This document shows positions 42,043-50,721 of a stretch of DNA of 64,000 nt, one piece after another; the first letter of the stretch is position 1, and every line of letters starts with the position of its first letter. Both the position numbers and the translations under genes were made by a program. Source of the DNA: Marisediminitalea aggregata (lineage in GTDB: Bacteria > Pseudomonadota > Gammaproteobacteria > Enterobacterales > Alteromonadaceae); NCBI RefSeq assembly GCF_900129565.1, contig NZ_FQWD01000006.1, positions 1 through 64,000 on the forward strand, written 5' to 3'. The notes under the pieces are model-generated. The model was not told the DNA's origin. It was given only the letters and a program-made list of their open reading frames with translations, and did not search any database.

Positions 42043-43680
42043 ATGACAGATTTTATTTTGCCCGATATTGGTGAAGGCGTGGTGGAATGCGAACTGCTTG
42101 AATGGCTGGTTAAAGAAGGCGACCGGGTAGAAGAAGATCAGCCAGTTGCCGAAGTCATGACCGATAAAGCAACGGTCCAAATCCCTTCCATGCATGCGGG
42201 TGTGATCACTAAATTGTTTTATCAGGCCGGTGAAATTGCCAAAGTACATGAACCCCTGTTTGCTATGGCTCGTGATGGTGAAGCCGATGCACAGGTTACA
42301 GAACAAACCAACGCCCAAGCAAACGAGCAGACACCAGTTCCGTCAGTTGAACAAAAACCTGCAGATACCGAGTCTGCTGCCAACGAAACCTTTATCTTAC
42401 CGGACATCGGTGAAGGTATTGTTGAGTGTGAAATTGTTAAATGGCACCTAAACGAAGGCGACAGTATGCAGGAAGACGATGTTGTCGTTGAAGTCATGAC
42501 CGACAAAGCCGTCGTTGAAATTCCAGCCAAATATGCCGGGACAATGACCAAACGGTATCATCAGGAAGGTGAGATAGCCAAAGTACATGAGCCTTTATTC
42601 GACATGCATGTAGCGGGCAGAACACCTTCTTCTTTTGCCGCTGCAACCGCCTCTGTTGCTGAAGTAAAACAAACGCCGGTTAACAGCACAGTAGATTCCG
42701 GCAATTCTCAGACGCCTGCTACCCAAAATGATTATAAGCCTGCTCATGGCTTCGAAGAGGGAAGTGAAGCCCCGCAGAAGACCATTGCGGGTAAGGTACC
42801 TGCAAGCCCTGCGGTCCGCCGTTTGGCGCGCGAAAAAGGCATCGACTTAAAACAGGTCAACGCGTCTGGTAAGAAAGGTCGCGTGTTGAAGAAAGACATT
42901 CTGGCAGCAGTTGAAAAACAAGCGGCACCTGTGTCAACGCCAACAAAACAAACCCCATCGGCACAGGGCTCTGCAGACGTTAACCGTGTGCCACTCACGC
43001 CGGTGCAGCGCGCTATGGCGAAACAGATGACCCGTTCTGTAAGCACGATTCCGCATTTCACTGTGTCGGAAGAGCTAAACATGCAGGCGTTAATTGATTT
43101 GAAACGCGCACTGGCCGATACGTTTGCTAAACAGGATATCAAACTGACATTCATGCCTTTCTTTATTAAGGCGTTGTCTCTTGCCATGCAGGCGTATCCG
43201 ATATTTAACGCCCGATTAAGTGACGATGAATCTGCGCTGGAATACATCGTGGACCACAATATTGGTTTTGCAGTAGACAGTCCGATTGGTCTGTTAGTAC
43301 CTAATATTAAAGGGGTACAAAACCTGAGTGTGATGGACATAGCAGCACAGATGCAAGACATCGTTCAATCTGCACGAGCAGGTAAACTTTCATCTGATCA
43401 GCTAAAAGGCGGCACTATCAGTATTTCTAATGTAGGTGTGCTGGGTGGTACAACAGCGACGCCCATTATTAACCATCCTGAACTGGCCATTGTGGCGTTG
43501 GGTAAAATGCAAACGCTGCCCCGATTTGATGAACAGGGTAACGTTGTCAGCGCATCGATTATGCACCTTAGTTGGTCTGCAGACCACCGCGTTATCGATG
43601 GGGCAACGATGGTCAGATTTAATAATCTGTGGTGCGAGTACCTGAGTGAGCCGCTCAAAATGCTGAGTCAGCTTCGTTAG
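42043..43680 (+). CDS. bkdB: Branched-chain 2-oxoacid dehydrogenase E2 (dihydrolipoamide acyltransferase), two lipoyl domains
   Basis: A 545-residue E2 core subunit. Two lipoyl domains carry predicted lipoyl lysines K42 and K155 (both in VMTDKA), joined by Gln/Ala/Pro-rich linkers. A peripheral subunit-binding domain (SPAVRRLAREKGIDL) lies near residues 255-290, and the catalytic acyltransferase domain follows, with H515 and D519 in the DHRVIDG motif. Two lipoyl domains instead of one is a minor peculiarity seen in several gammaproteobacterial BCKDH complexes. The E3 subunit is not encoded next to it and must be supplied from elsewhere in the genome. Confidence 0.94.
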   Translation: MTDFILPDIGEGVVECELLEWLVKEGDRVEEDQPVAEVMTDKATVQIPSMHAGVITKLFYQAGEIAKVHEPLFAMARDGEADAQVTEQTNAQANEQTPVPSVEQKPADTESAANETFILPDIGEGIVECEIVKWHLNEGDSMQEDDVVVEVMTDKAVVEIPAKYAGTMTKRYHQEGEIAKVHEPLFDMHVAGRTPSSFAAATASVAEVKQTPVNSTVDSGNSQTPATQNDYKPAHGFEEGSEAPQKTIAGKVPASPAVRRLAREKGIDLKQVNASGKKGRVLKKDILAAVEKQAAPVSTPTKQTPSAQGSADVNRVPLTPVQRAMAKQMTRSVSTIPHFTVSEELNMQALIDLKRALADTFAKQDIKLTFMPFFIKALSLAMQAYPIFNARLSDDESALEYIVDHNIGFAVDSPIGLLVPNIKGVQNLSVMDIAAQMQDIVQSARAGKLSSDQLKGGTISISNVGVLGGTTATPIINHPELAIVALGKMQTLPRFDEQGNVVSASIMHLSWSADHRVIDGATMVRFNNLWCEYLSEPLKMLSQLR

Positions 43681-43808
43681 TTTATCGTTGTCACCGACAG
43701 GCTCTCGGCGATACAATCACTGTATAACGCCAGCGGAAGTTTAGCTGGTACAGTATTGCGGCATTCAGCGAACGTTGTTTGCCGCCTTATCATCATGAGA
43801 GCCCGAAT

Positions 43809-44663
43809 TTGTTAAGTTACCTTCACGGTTATCACGCCGGCAATCACGCAGACCTTATCAAGCACGCAGTGTGGTTGGCGGTATTAGACCGTCTGCATCA
43901 AAAAGCAAAACCCTTTACCCTTATTGACACCCACGCTGGTGCAGGTTGTTACCCCTTGACGGGCGAACAAGCCCAGAAGACCCAGGAGTACAAAAGTGGT
44001 GTCGCTTTACTGCAGGGCTGGCAACCCGTTCATCCCGTCTTACAGCGATACCTTCAGGTATTAAAAGGGTTTTCGGAACGTCACCAGTATCCGGGGTCAC
44101 CTCTTATATCCGTGTCACAACTGCGCGATGCGGATCATTTGCACCTCATGGAATTGCACCCGGGAGAACACGAACGGTTACGCACTGCCATTAAGCAAAA
44201 TCGTGGAAACGGCCATACCCATGTACATCATCGCGACGGGTTTGAAGGCGCTATCTCGTTATGTCCTCCTAAACCCAACCGTGGCGCTATCCTGATTGAC
44301 CCGCCATACGAACAGCGAAAAGAGTACGATGCGGTTATTACTGCTGTTAAGCAACTACTCAAACGCTGGCCACAGGCGCAAATTGTGTTGTGGTATCCGT
44401 TGTTGTCGCAGCGCGCTGGCGACAAAGCGGGGCAGTCTGAAGCCATGTGCGAGACGTTAGCGGCATTACAGCATAGCGTCCTGCAAGCCGAACTGCGGGT
44501 AGACGACCCAGCCAATGATGCTGGTATGTACGGATCCGGTGTGTGTTTAATAAACCCTGCGTGGCAAATAGATGCTGTCATTGATGACATGCTGAACGAA
44601 CTGACCGCACAATTGGGTGCAGCGGCTCAATCCTCCGTAACCTGGCTGAATAAAACCGACTAA
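43809..44663 (+). CDS. rlmJ: 23S rRNA (adenine(2030)-N6)-methyltransferase RlmJ
   Basis: A 284-residue methyltransferase for A2030 (E. coli numbering) of 23S rRNA. A TTG start at 43809 is chosen because the product then begins MLSYLHGYHAGNHADLIKH-like, matching the RlmJ N-terminus, and has nearly the length of E. coli RlmJ (280). The frame is open to another TTG at 43779. The SAM-binding segment FTLIDTHAGAG and catalytic motif IDPPYEQRKEYD are clear. Its stop codon overlaps the ATG of the following kinase gene (TAATG). Confidence 0.92.
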   Translation: MLSYLHGYHAGNHADLIKHAVWLAVLDRLHQKAKPFTLIDTHAGAGCYPLTGEQAQKTQEYKSGVALLQGWQPVHPVLQRYLQVLKGFSERHQYPGSPLISVSQLRDADHLHLMELHPGEHERLRTAIKQNRGNGHTHVHHRDGFEGAISLCPPKPNRGAILIDPPYEQRKEYDAVITAVKQLLKRWPQAQIVLWYPLLSQRAGDKAGQSEAMCETLAALQHSVLQAELRVDDPANDAGMYGSGVCLINPAWQIDAVIDDMLNELTAQLGAAAQSSVTWLNKTD

Positions 44664-46504
44664 TGAACGCCAAGGGCATCAAGCATTTCTACATCCCGGA
44701 AGAACAGTCAATTTATTTGCTGTCACATACTGATGCCAAAAAGTTAAAAGACTGGTTGGCATTATGCACCGAACAGCTGAGTGCTTTGGGCTATCGCGAT
44801 ATTCACCTTATTGGCAAAGGGGCTTATGGCTTTGCTTTCGCAGGTGTAGACCGTCAACAGCAACACCGGGTCTTTAAATTTACCCGTATTACGCTGCCTG
44901 CCAGCATTCAGGACCGGTTGGAAGAAGAAGCTTTTATGCAGTCGCTGGTAGACCACCCGCTAGTGCCCAGGGTCATCGATTTTCATCAAAAAGGGCGGCA
45001 GTCTATTCTTATGATGGAACGCGCGCCCGGACTGGACTTAGAGCAAGTCAGCTTGCGCGAAGGCGCATTGCATCCGCGACTTGTTGTAAAAATTGCGGTT
45101 CAGCTGGGTAAAATCCTGCTAGATCTTCGTCACCACACGCACCAGGGCCAGTTAAGACCTATTGTTCACGGCGACATAAAGCCCTCGAACCTGGTATGGG
45201 ATGAAGTAAATGAGCGCATTGCATTAATTGACTGGGGTTCATCGGTGTTTGCGCAGCTAGACGAGCACCAGCAACCGGTGCAAAACAATGTACTGGATCT
45301 GATGTCTGGCGATCTACAGCAAACCAATGCGCGGTTGGGTGATGTGTATTTTATCGGCGATGCGCAATTGAACGGGGCACTGTCGAGTCCCCGATTCGAC
45401 GAACAAGGCCTGGCAAGTACCCTGTATGCGTTGGCTTCCGGCCAATCAGCGCGATTTGCCCGACAGGTTATTCCGCCGTCATCACTAGGGTTACCCAAGA
45501 TACTGTCTGACATTCTCACCTATATGCTAAGTGACAATGAAAGCGCCCAGCGAGAAGGGGGCGACTACCTGCTTTCTCATTTGTCATTATTGGAAAACCT
45601 GGTATTTGGTGAGCATGTGCCTGCGCCTGCTGAAGCTTTGTTACCGGTCTGGGTAAGTCGCAGCAGCAAGGCTATTGAGACCGTGGTTTACAGCTCTCGT
45701 AAGTCTTTTCTGCGGGAGCGGGCGACTGACTCGGCCCAGAATGACACCGTACAGGCACTCAATTACATTAATGACGCGCAGTTCGAGCGCTACTATAAGA
45801 ATTATCTCGATGGCATGGGCGATACGGAGAAGGGATTTCTAGCTGCCATCAGCCGATTGGCGAAATATCCGGTGGTAGGCGGCCTGGCGATCAACTGGCA
45901 ACCGGACGGCGTTTATATTGACTCCAGTCTTAACCTGCATGAACCCGACAAAAAAGACGCGTTTGACCAGGCCGTTAACAATGTGGTGATGCTGGCCCGT
46001 TCCATTCATCGCAAGGGGGTATTCAAGTGTTGCCTTTTCGATGCCAAAAACACCCTGCATTTTGATAGGGACACGTCACAAAGCAAATTCGTTGCTGCGC
46101 CCGGCACACGAATTCCGTACGAAAAATCTGTGCAAACACTAAGTGCCAGCGAAAGTCGCTTGCATTCCTATTTTGAGGACGGTGACGATCCTGATGAATT
46201 GCTCGCATTGCCGGCGACAATCATGGACGCTATTTCCCGGTTAAACGCCATTCATCACACCGGATGCATTATTTTTGAAGCATTAAGCCACCACCTCAAA
46301 ATCCATAGTTACTATCGATTACTTGATCACACTAAAGAAAATGAGTTTAATGCGCTGTTAGATTTGATCGTGCAGGCACTCCCTGAAATCAGCGGTGAAG
46401 GAATAAGTGGCTTTATGAAGCTGCCGTACAAAGACACTCGTTGTTTTGATCACCGCGCGCGCTGCGCCGACAAATATTATCCAAGAAACCCCAAAGCACA
46501 CTAG
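44663..46504 (+). CDS. Protein kinase-like protein with unknown C-terminal domain
   Basis: A 613-residue protein whose first half is a Ser/Thr-type protein kinase fold. It shows a glycine-rich loop GKGAYGFAFAG (51-61), lysine K72 (VFKFTR), the catalytic loop HGDIKPSN with D171 and N176, and D190 in LIDWGSS, where the usual DFG reads DWG. Essential residues are retained, so catalytic activity is plausible. Residues about 340-610 form a second domain that I do not recognise. Start overlaps the rlmJ stop by one base, so the two are coupled. Substrates and signal are unknown. Confidence 0.78.
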   Translation: MNAKGIKHFYIPEEQSIYLLSHTDAKKLKDWLALCTEQLSALGYRDIHLIGKGAYGFAFAGVDRQQQHRVFKFTRITLPASIQDRLEEEAFMQSLVDHPLVPRVIDFHQKGRQSILMMERAPGLDLEQVSLREGALHPRLVVKIAVQLGKILLDLRHHTHQGQLRPIVHGDIKPSNLVWDEVNERIALIDWGSSVFAQLDEHQQPVQNNVLDLMSGDLQQTNARLGDVYFIGDAQLNGALSSPRFDEQGLASTLYALASGQSARFARQVIPPSSLGLPKILSDILTYMLSDNESAQREGGDYLLSHLSLLENLVFGEHVPAPAEALLPVWVSRSSKAIETVVYSSRKSFLRERATDSAQNDTVQALNYINDAQFERYYKNYLDGMGDTEKGFLAAISRLAKYPVVGGLAINWQPDGVYIDSSLNLHEPDKKDAFDQAVNNVVMLARSIHRKGVFKCCLFDAKNTLHFDRDTSQSKFVAAPGTRIPYEKSVQTLSASESRLHSYFEDGDDPDELLALPATIMDAISRLNAIHHTGCIIFEALSHHLKIHSYYRLLDHTKENEFNALLDLIVQALPEISGEGISGFMKLPYKDTRCFDHRARCADKYYPRNPKAH

Positions 46505-46573
46505 TTGCGCGTTTTTTTCACGCTAAAGGGTGCGCATTTCTTCGGGGTGATAAATACGTTTTAGGAGATATCC

Positions 46574-47443
46574 TTGGAACAACAAAATGAAGTTAAACTG
46601 TCTTCACTGTTAGAACTAGAAACCCTTGAACACGGTTTATACCGAGGCCAAAGCTGGGATTTAGGCTTTCGCGCTTTGTTTGGTGGTCAGGTATTAGGCC
46701 AGGCGCTGCAGGCTGCTTATCAAAGTGTACCGGAAGATCGCGTTGTGCATTCCTTCCACAGTTATTTTCTGTTACCCGGCGATGCGAAAAAGCCGGTTGT
46801 TTACGACGTTGAAATAGTGCGTGACGGCAAAAGTTTTTCAGCCCGACGCGTGAAAGCAATTCAAAACGGCCGCAGTATTTTTTACATGACTGCGTCTTTC
46901 CAGACACCAGAAGCGGGTATGAGCCATCAGTTCGCCGATATGCCTGATGTGCCGCGTCCGGAAGACGTTGAGCCAGACATCAGAATGTACGAACGCAATT
47001 ATGCGCATTTGGGGCGACGCATGAGGGAAGCGCTCAGCTACCATCGTCCTATTGATATTCGTACTGTTGATGCAGTGGCGTCGTTTACGGCAAAGAATCG
47101 CAAACCCGTTCGTGCAACCTGGTTAAAAACGGAAGAAGCTCTGGGTGACAATCAGTCAATGCATCAGGCGGTGTTGTCTTATGCCAGTGACTATCATTTC
47201 CTGAGTACCTCACTGCAGCCACACGGTGTGCAAATAACAGATAAAAATTTAGTGATTGCCACCATCGACCATGCAATGTGGTTCCATCGTCCGGTAAACA
47301 TGAATGAATGGCTGTTGTATGTAATGGAAAGCCCGGTCAGCGAAAGTGCGCGTGGTTTGGTGCGTGGCCAGATTTTCAACCAGCAAGGTGAATTAGTCGC
47401 ATCGACAATGCAAGAAGGGTTAATGCGTTTGCGCGAAGAATAA
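46574..47443 (+). CDS. tesB: Acyl-CoA thioesterase II
   Basis: A 289-residue double-hotdog thioesterase hydrolysing acyl-CoA to free fatty acid and CoA. Family landmarks are FGGQVLGQALQAAYQSVP near the start, HSFHSYFLLPGD, DHAMWFHRP (predicted catalytic Asp) and the C-terminal STMQEGLMR with the catalytic Gln. TTG start at 46574 is chosen because TTAGGAGA (46561-46568) lies just upstream and the length agrees with E. coli TesB (286). Stands alone after the kinase gene. Confidence 0.93.
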   Translation: MEQQNEVKLSSLLELETLEHGLYRGQSWDLGFRALFGGQVLGQALQAAYQSVPEDRVVHSFHSYFLLPGDAKKPVVYDVEIVRDGKSFSARRVKAIQNGRSIFYMTASFQTPEAGMSHQFADMPDVPRPEDVEPDIRMYERNYAHLGRRMREALSYHRPIDIRTVDAVASFTAKNRKPVRATWLKTEEALGDNQSMHQAVLSYASDYHFLSTSLQPHGVQITDKNLVIATIDHAMWFHRPVNMNEWLLYVMESPVSESARGLVRGQIFNQQGELVASTMQEGLMRLREE

Positions 47444-47555
47444 TACCTCAATCTGTTGTTGGTGGCGGTTGCAATTGTTTATGGTTACCATTAGTGACGT
47501 ATGAACTGAGCCGCCAACACTTATTTCATCAGCAGCGTGACTTTTGTCGCCCCAT

Positions 47556-47720
47556 AAAAAATGCCCAGAACTTAAAAAGCTCCGGGCCTAGGGGAATGGC
47601 TCATTGCTGAGCCGTGCGCTAACTTTCACAAAGGGAGAGGTGTATAGTATTCACGCGGTTCAGTAATAATAGCGCAAACCTGCTCACTTTATAAACAATT
47701 TTTTAGAAATACTTCAAACT
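47556..47720 (-). ncRNA. Candidate minus-strand small RNA with intrinsic terminator
   Basis: On the minus strand a -35/-10 promoter (47754-47727) is followed by about 165 nt that end in the hairpin GCCCGGAGC...GTTCTGGGC (47587-47563) and a run of six T (47561-47556). Upstream of the terminator is a second perfect hairpin GGCTCA-GCAA-TGAGCC (47613-47598). No minus-strand ORF of note fits between promoter and terminator and no minus-strand gene lies downstream except antisense to tesB. I do not recognise it as 6S, 4.5S, Spot 42 or CsrB-like RNA. Entirely inferred from sequence form. Confidence 0.5.
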
Positions 47721-47726
47721 GACTGA

Positions 47727-47754
47727 ATTATAGACCATTCCTAACACGCATCAA
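47727..47754 (-). promoter_or_regulatory. Sigma-70 promoter for the candidate small RNA
   Basis: On the minus strand TTGATG (47754-47749), a 16-bp spacer and a perfect TATAAT (47732-47727). TTGACT overlaps the -35 at 47759-47754 with a longer spacer. Confidence 0.55.
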
Positions 47755-48075
47755 GTCAATTTGTTCAATAAATCCACGCCAAATGAACAGATTTTAAACA
47801 GGTTGTGCAATATTTATCCACAGAGGATTGTACTGTCTTTTTACAAAGCGCCTGTCCGTATAACAGTATAACTATACAAAGCTTGACGGAATGTAAGCCA
47901 TTCACAGCATGAATAATGGTAATCCCTTACAGAATACCGACTTGTCATTGTGGTTTGTGATGGTCAAAGTAGAATGAGCGCTATTAAGGATTGCCCTGAT
48001 TATGGTTGCAGCAGGTTGCAAGCGGTAGATAATCAGAATCAATGCGTCACTTTTTTGTTCGATAAGGTATGCACT

Positions 48076-49197
48076 ATGAAAACTTATACAAGCCATATTC
48101 CTCCTCAACGTACCTTAATGGGACCTGGCCCGTCAGATGTTAGCCCGCGTGTACTGAACGCCATGGCGCGCAGCACTGTGGGGCATCTGGACCCGGATTT
48201 CATTGGTCTGATGGATGAAACGAAAGAGTTGCTTCAATACGCATTTAAAACAAACAATGCACTGACAATGCCTATTTCAGCCCCGGGTTCTGCGGGTATG
48301 GAAGCAGCGTTCGTTAATTTGGTTGAGCCGGGTGATACAGTCATTGTGTGTATTAATGGTGTATTCGGCGGCCGAATGAAAGAAAACGTCATTCGCTGCG
48401 GTGCAAAAGCGGTTGTCGTAGAAGACGACTGGGGTAAACAAACAGACCTGAATAAATTAGAAGACGCGCTGAAAGCACACCCTGAAGCGAAAGTTGTTGC
48501 TTTTGTTCACGCTGAGACCTCTACCGGGGTTCGCAACGATGCGGCGGCAATGTGTAAACTGGCTCAACAATACGACTGTCTGACTATTGTAGATGCGGTT
48601 ACTTCTCTGGGGGGTATTGAAGTCGCGGTTGATGACTGGGGAATTGATGCAATTTATTCTGGCTCGCAAAAATGTTTGAGCTGTGTACCCGGTATTTCAC
48701 CTGTGTCGTTCAGTGATCGCGCTGTTGAAGTGATCCAGGCCAGAAAAACGCCGGTGCAAAGCTGGTTTCTCGACATGAACCTGATTGTGGGTTACTGGGG
48801 GCAGGGCGGCAAGCGTGCTTATCATCACACAGCACCAGTGAATAGCATTTATGCAACGCATGAATCGCTTGTGATGTTGCACGAAGAAGGGCTGGAGAAT
48901 GCCTGGGCCAGACACGCACGACTGCACGATAAACTGGTAGCAGGTCTGGAGTCTTTAGGCATTGAAATGGCCGTAGACAAAGCGTATCGGTTGCCCCAGT
49001 TAAATGTTGTCAATATTCCAGAAGGCGTAGACGATGCAGCAATCCGAGGTCGACTGTTAAATGAGTTTAATCTCGAAATTGGCGCTGGATTAGGCGCGTT
49101 TGCTGGAAAAGTCTGGCGTATTGGCCTGATGGGCTCAGGTTGTACCGACAAAAATGTCGATTTCTGCCTGGGCGCACTGAAAACCGTTTTAAACTAA
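48076..49197 (+). CDS. Alanine/serine-glyoxylate aminotransferase family protein
   Basis: A 373-residue class V PLP-dependent aminotransferase. It opens LMGPGPSDVSPRVLNAMA, has the glycine-rich PISAPGSAGMEAAF, the cofactor Asp in TIVDAVTSLGG, and the PLP lysine K199 in SGSQKCLSC. This pattern is that of alanine-glyoxylate or serine-glyoxylate aminotransferases, which make glycine from glyoxylate; the amino donor is not decidable. ATG at 48076 is chosen as the beginning of family similarity; the upstream open frame lacks it. It has its own 5' region, and the next gene is 216 bp away. Confidence 0.9.
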   Translation: MKTYTSHIPPQRTLMGPGPSDVSPRVLNAMARSTVGHLDPDFIGLMDETKELLQYAFKTNNALTMPISAPGSAGMEAAFVNLVEPGDTVIVCINGVFGGRMKENVIRCGAKAVVVEDDWGKQTDLNKLEDALKAHPEAKVVAFVHAETSTGVRNDAAAMCKLAQQYDCLTIVDAVTSLGGIEVAVDDWGIDAIYSGSQKCLSCVPGISPVSFSDRAVEVIQARKTPVQSWFLDMNLIVGYWGQGGKRAYHHTAPVNSIYATHESLVMLHEEGLENAWARHARLHDKLVAGLESLGIEMAVDKAYRLPQLNVVNIPEGVDDAAIRGRLLNEFNLEIGAGLGAFAGKVWRIGLMGSGCTDKNVDFCLGALKTVLN

Positions 49198-49268
49198 ATA
49201 ATTCCACATCTATCGCAAAGTTGTAATAAATAATTGTTATTTACCGACAACAAACGCTAGTATCATCT

Positions 49269-49332
49269 CTGTTAGCACAGTTATCCAGGCGCTGCTAACA
49301 GGGATGTGTTTCAGCATTGCGGGGCTCCGCAT
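49269..49332 (+). promoter_or_regulatory. Two successive hairpins in the leader of the SpmAB-like gene
   Basis: CTGTTAGCA (49269-49277) and TGCTAACAG (49293-49301) form a perfect 9-bp stem over a 15-nt loop. A second stem, GCATTGCGG / CCGCATGC, follows at about 49314-49333 and runs into CGCTTTTCATTT. Leader attenuation or a terminator for the upstream gene is possible. Confidence 0.4.
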
Positions 49333-49413
49333 GCCGCTTTTCATTTCCCTTATTGATAATGTATCAGCACAGCGGCGCTTGCCGTTGTATTAAAACAACA
49401 ATAAGGCTTCTTT

Positions 49414-50643
49414 ATGCTTCACAGAATTTGGCTTGTTTTCATAGTAAGCGCTTTTGCTGCAACTATGTATCAGGCAGTTTTTGGCGATCATCCTCAGGGG
49501 TTTCAGGATGTAATGTCGATGGTTAGCAGCATGGCAACGCTGAGCGTTGAAATTGCGATCGGTTTGATCGGCGTGCTGGCGTTCTGGTTAGGTATCTTTG
49601 AAGTAGCAGAAAAGTCGGGGCTGATTCAGAAATTCTCCCGGCTTCTTGCGCCATTTTTGTGCCGAATCATGCCCGACATTCCCCGCGACCATCCTGCACT
49701 TGGTAGTATTACCATGAATATGTCGGCAAATTTATTAGGTCTGGATAATGCCGCTACGCCTTTCGGGATAAAGGCTATGCAGGACATGCAAAGCCTGGCA
49801 CCGCGTAAGGACACCCTCACAAACAGCCAGATCCTGTTTCTGGTTTTAAATACCTCATCGGTAACACTCTTTCCTATTGCGGTATTTTTGTATCGCGGTG
49901 AGCAGGGTGCGGCCCAGCCTACCGATGTATTTATTCCTATTTTACTTGCCACCAGTGCGTCTACGTTGGCGGGGTTAATTGTGACCTGCGCGGTACAGAA
50001 AATTAACCTGTTTAATCGCGTAATTTTGCTGTATCTGGTTGCGGTATTTGGTTTGTTAGCCGCGGTGATCCTGTATTTTGCACAGTTAGCTGCTTCAGAA
50101 TTAGCCAGTCAGTCAGCCATTGTGGCAAACAGCCTGTTATTCACTTTTGTTGTGGGTGTACTCATTAGTGGCTGGCGTGTAGGAAATAATACCTATGAGC
50201 AGTTTGTCGACGGCGCAAAGAAGGGCTTCGATGTAGCGGTCTCGCTTATTCCCTTTTTACTGGCTATGTTAGTGGCCATCGGTATGCTTCGCGCCAGTGG
50301 CGTGATGGACATTCTGGTGCAATGGATAGCCAGCGCCGCAATATGGCTAGGCTTCGACCCCCGTTTCGTTGACGCATTGCCCACCGCGCTTATGAAACCT
50401 CTGAGTGGCAGTGGTGCCCGTGCGCTGATGATAGAGACAATGCAACATCACGGCGCAGATTCGTTTGCCGGTAGGTTGGCATCTGTGATGCAAGGCTCTA
50501 CCGAAACCACCTTTTATGTGCTTGCAGTATACCTGGGCGCAGTGGGCATTAAACATTCACGCTACGCCGTAGCCTGTTGTCTGGCAGCAGACTTAGCGGG
50601 TATTGTTACAGCCATTCTGGTAAGTTATTGGTTCTTTGGTTAA
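49414..50643 (+). CDS. SpmA-SpmB-like nucleoside recognition (Gate) domain protein, fused
   Basis: A 409-residue inner-membrane protein combining two nucleoside-recognition (Gate) domains in one chain, corresponding to Bacillus SpmA (about residues 1-200) and SpmB (about 230-409). Landmarks are ITMNMSANLLGLDNAATPFG in the first half and LPTALMKPLSGSGARALM with VMQGSTETTFYVLAVY in the second. SpmA/B take part in spore dehydration in Bacillus; in Gram-negative bacteria such fusions are common but uncharacterised. About ten membrane segments predicted. Its leader holds two hairpins. Confidence 0.87.
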   Translation: MLHRIWLVFIVSAFAATMYQAVFGDHPQGFQDVMSMVSSMATLSVEIAIGLIGVLAFWLGIFEVAEKSGLIQKFSRLLAPFLCRIMPDIPRDHPALGSITMNMSANLLGLDNAATPFGIKAMQDMQSLAPRKDTLTNSQILFLVLNTSSVTLFPIAVFLYRGEQGAAQPTDVFIPILLATSASTLAGLIVTCAVQKINLFNRVILLYLVAVFGLLAAVILYFAQLAASELASQSAIVANSLLFTFVVGVLISGWRVGNNTYEQFVDGAKKGFDVAVSLIPFLLAMLVAIGMLRASGVMDILVQWIASAAIWLGFDPRFVDALPTALMKPLSGSGARALMIETMQHHGADSFAGRLASVMQGSTETTFYVLAVYLGAVGIKHSRYAVACCLAADLAGIVTAILVSYWFFG

Positions 50644-50721
50644 ACCTCAGTCAGTATGTGTTCAGATACCGTTAAGGTAACAGTTGTCATGCTACTCGCT
50701 CAATTTACAAAGGAGTAAATC

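Larger units (their letters stand above)
47444..48075. other. Large intergenic region between tesB and the aminotransferase
   Basis: 632 bp without a convincing protein gene. It holds the candidate minus-strand small RNA with its promoter and terminator, a perfect DnaA-box sequence TTATCCACA (47814-47822) standing alone, and AT-rich DNA before the aminotransferase gene. The frame of the aminotransferase stays open to 47950 but has no start supported by a ribosome binding site there. Confidence 0.5.

Noticed and set aside
42744..43361. Long antisense ORF (205 codons, minus strand) opposite bkdB
   Set aside because: It lies entirely opposite a well-supported E2 gene and its product has a Cys/Ser/Arg-rich shadow composition with no family features. 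The same applies to the antisense ORFs at 28948-29421, 29657-29941, 57052-57516 and 59490-59873.
47444..48075. Chromosomal origin on the basis of a perfect DnaA box
   Set aside because: Only one box, no cluster, and none of the usual origin neighbours (dnaA, dnaN, rpmH, gidA) in the window.
47950..48075. Longer aminotransferase starting at 47950
   Set aside because: The extra 42 residues have no similarity to the class V aminotransferase start, and the ATG at 48076 directly precedes the conserved N-terminus.
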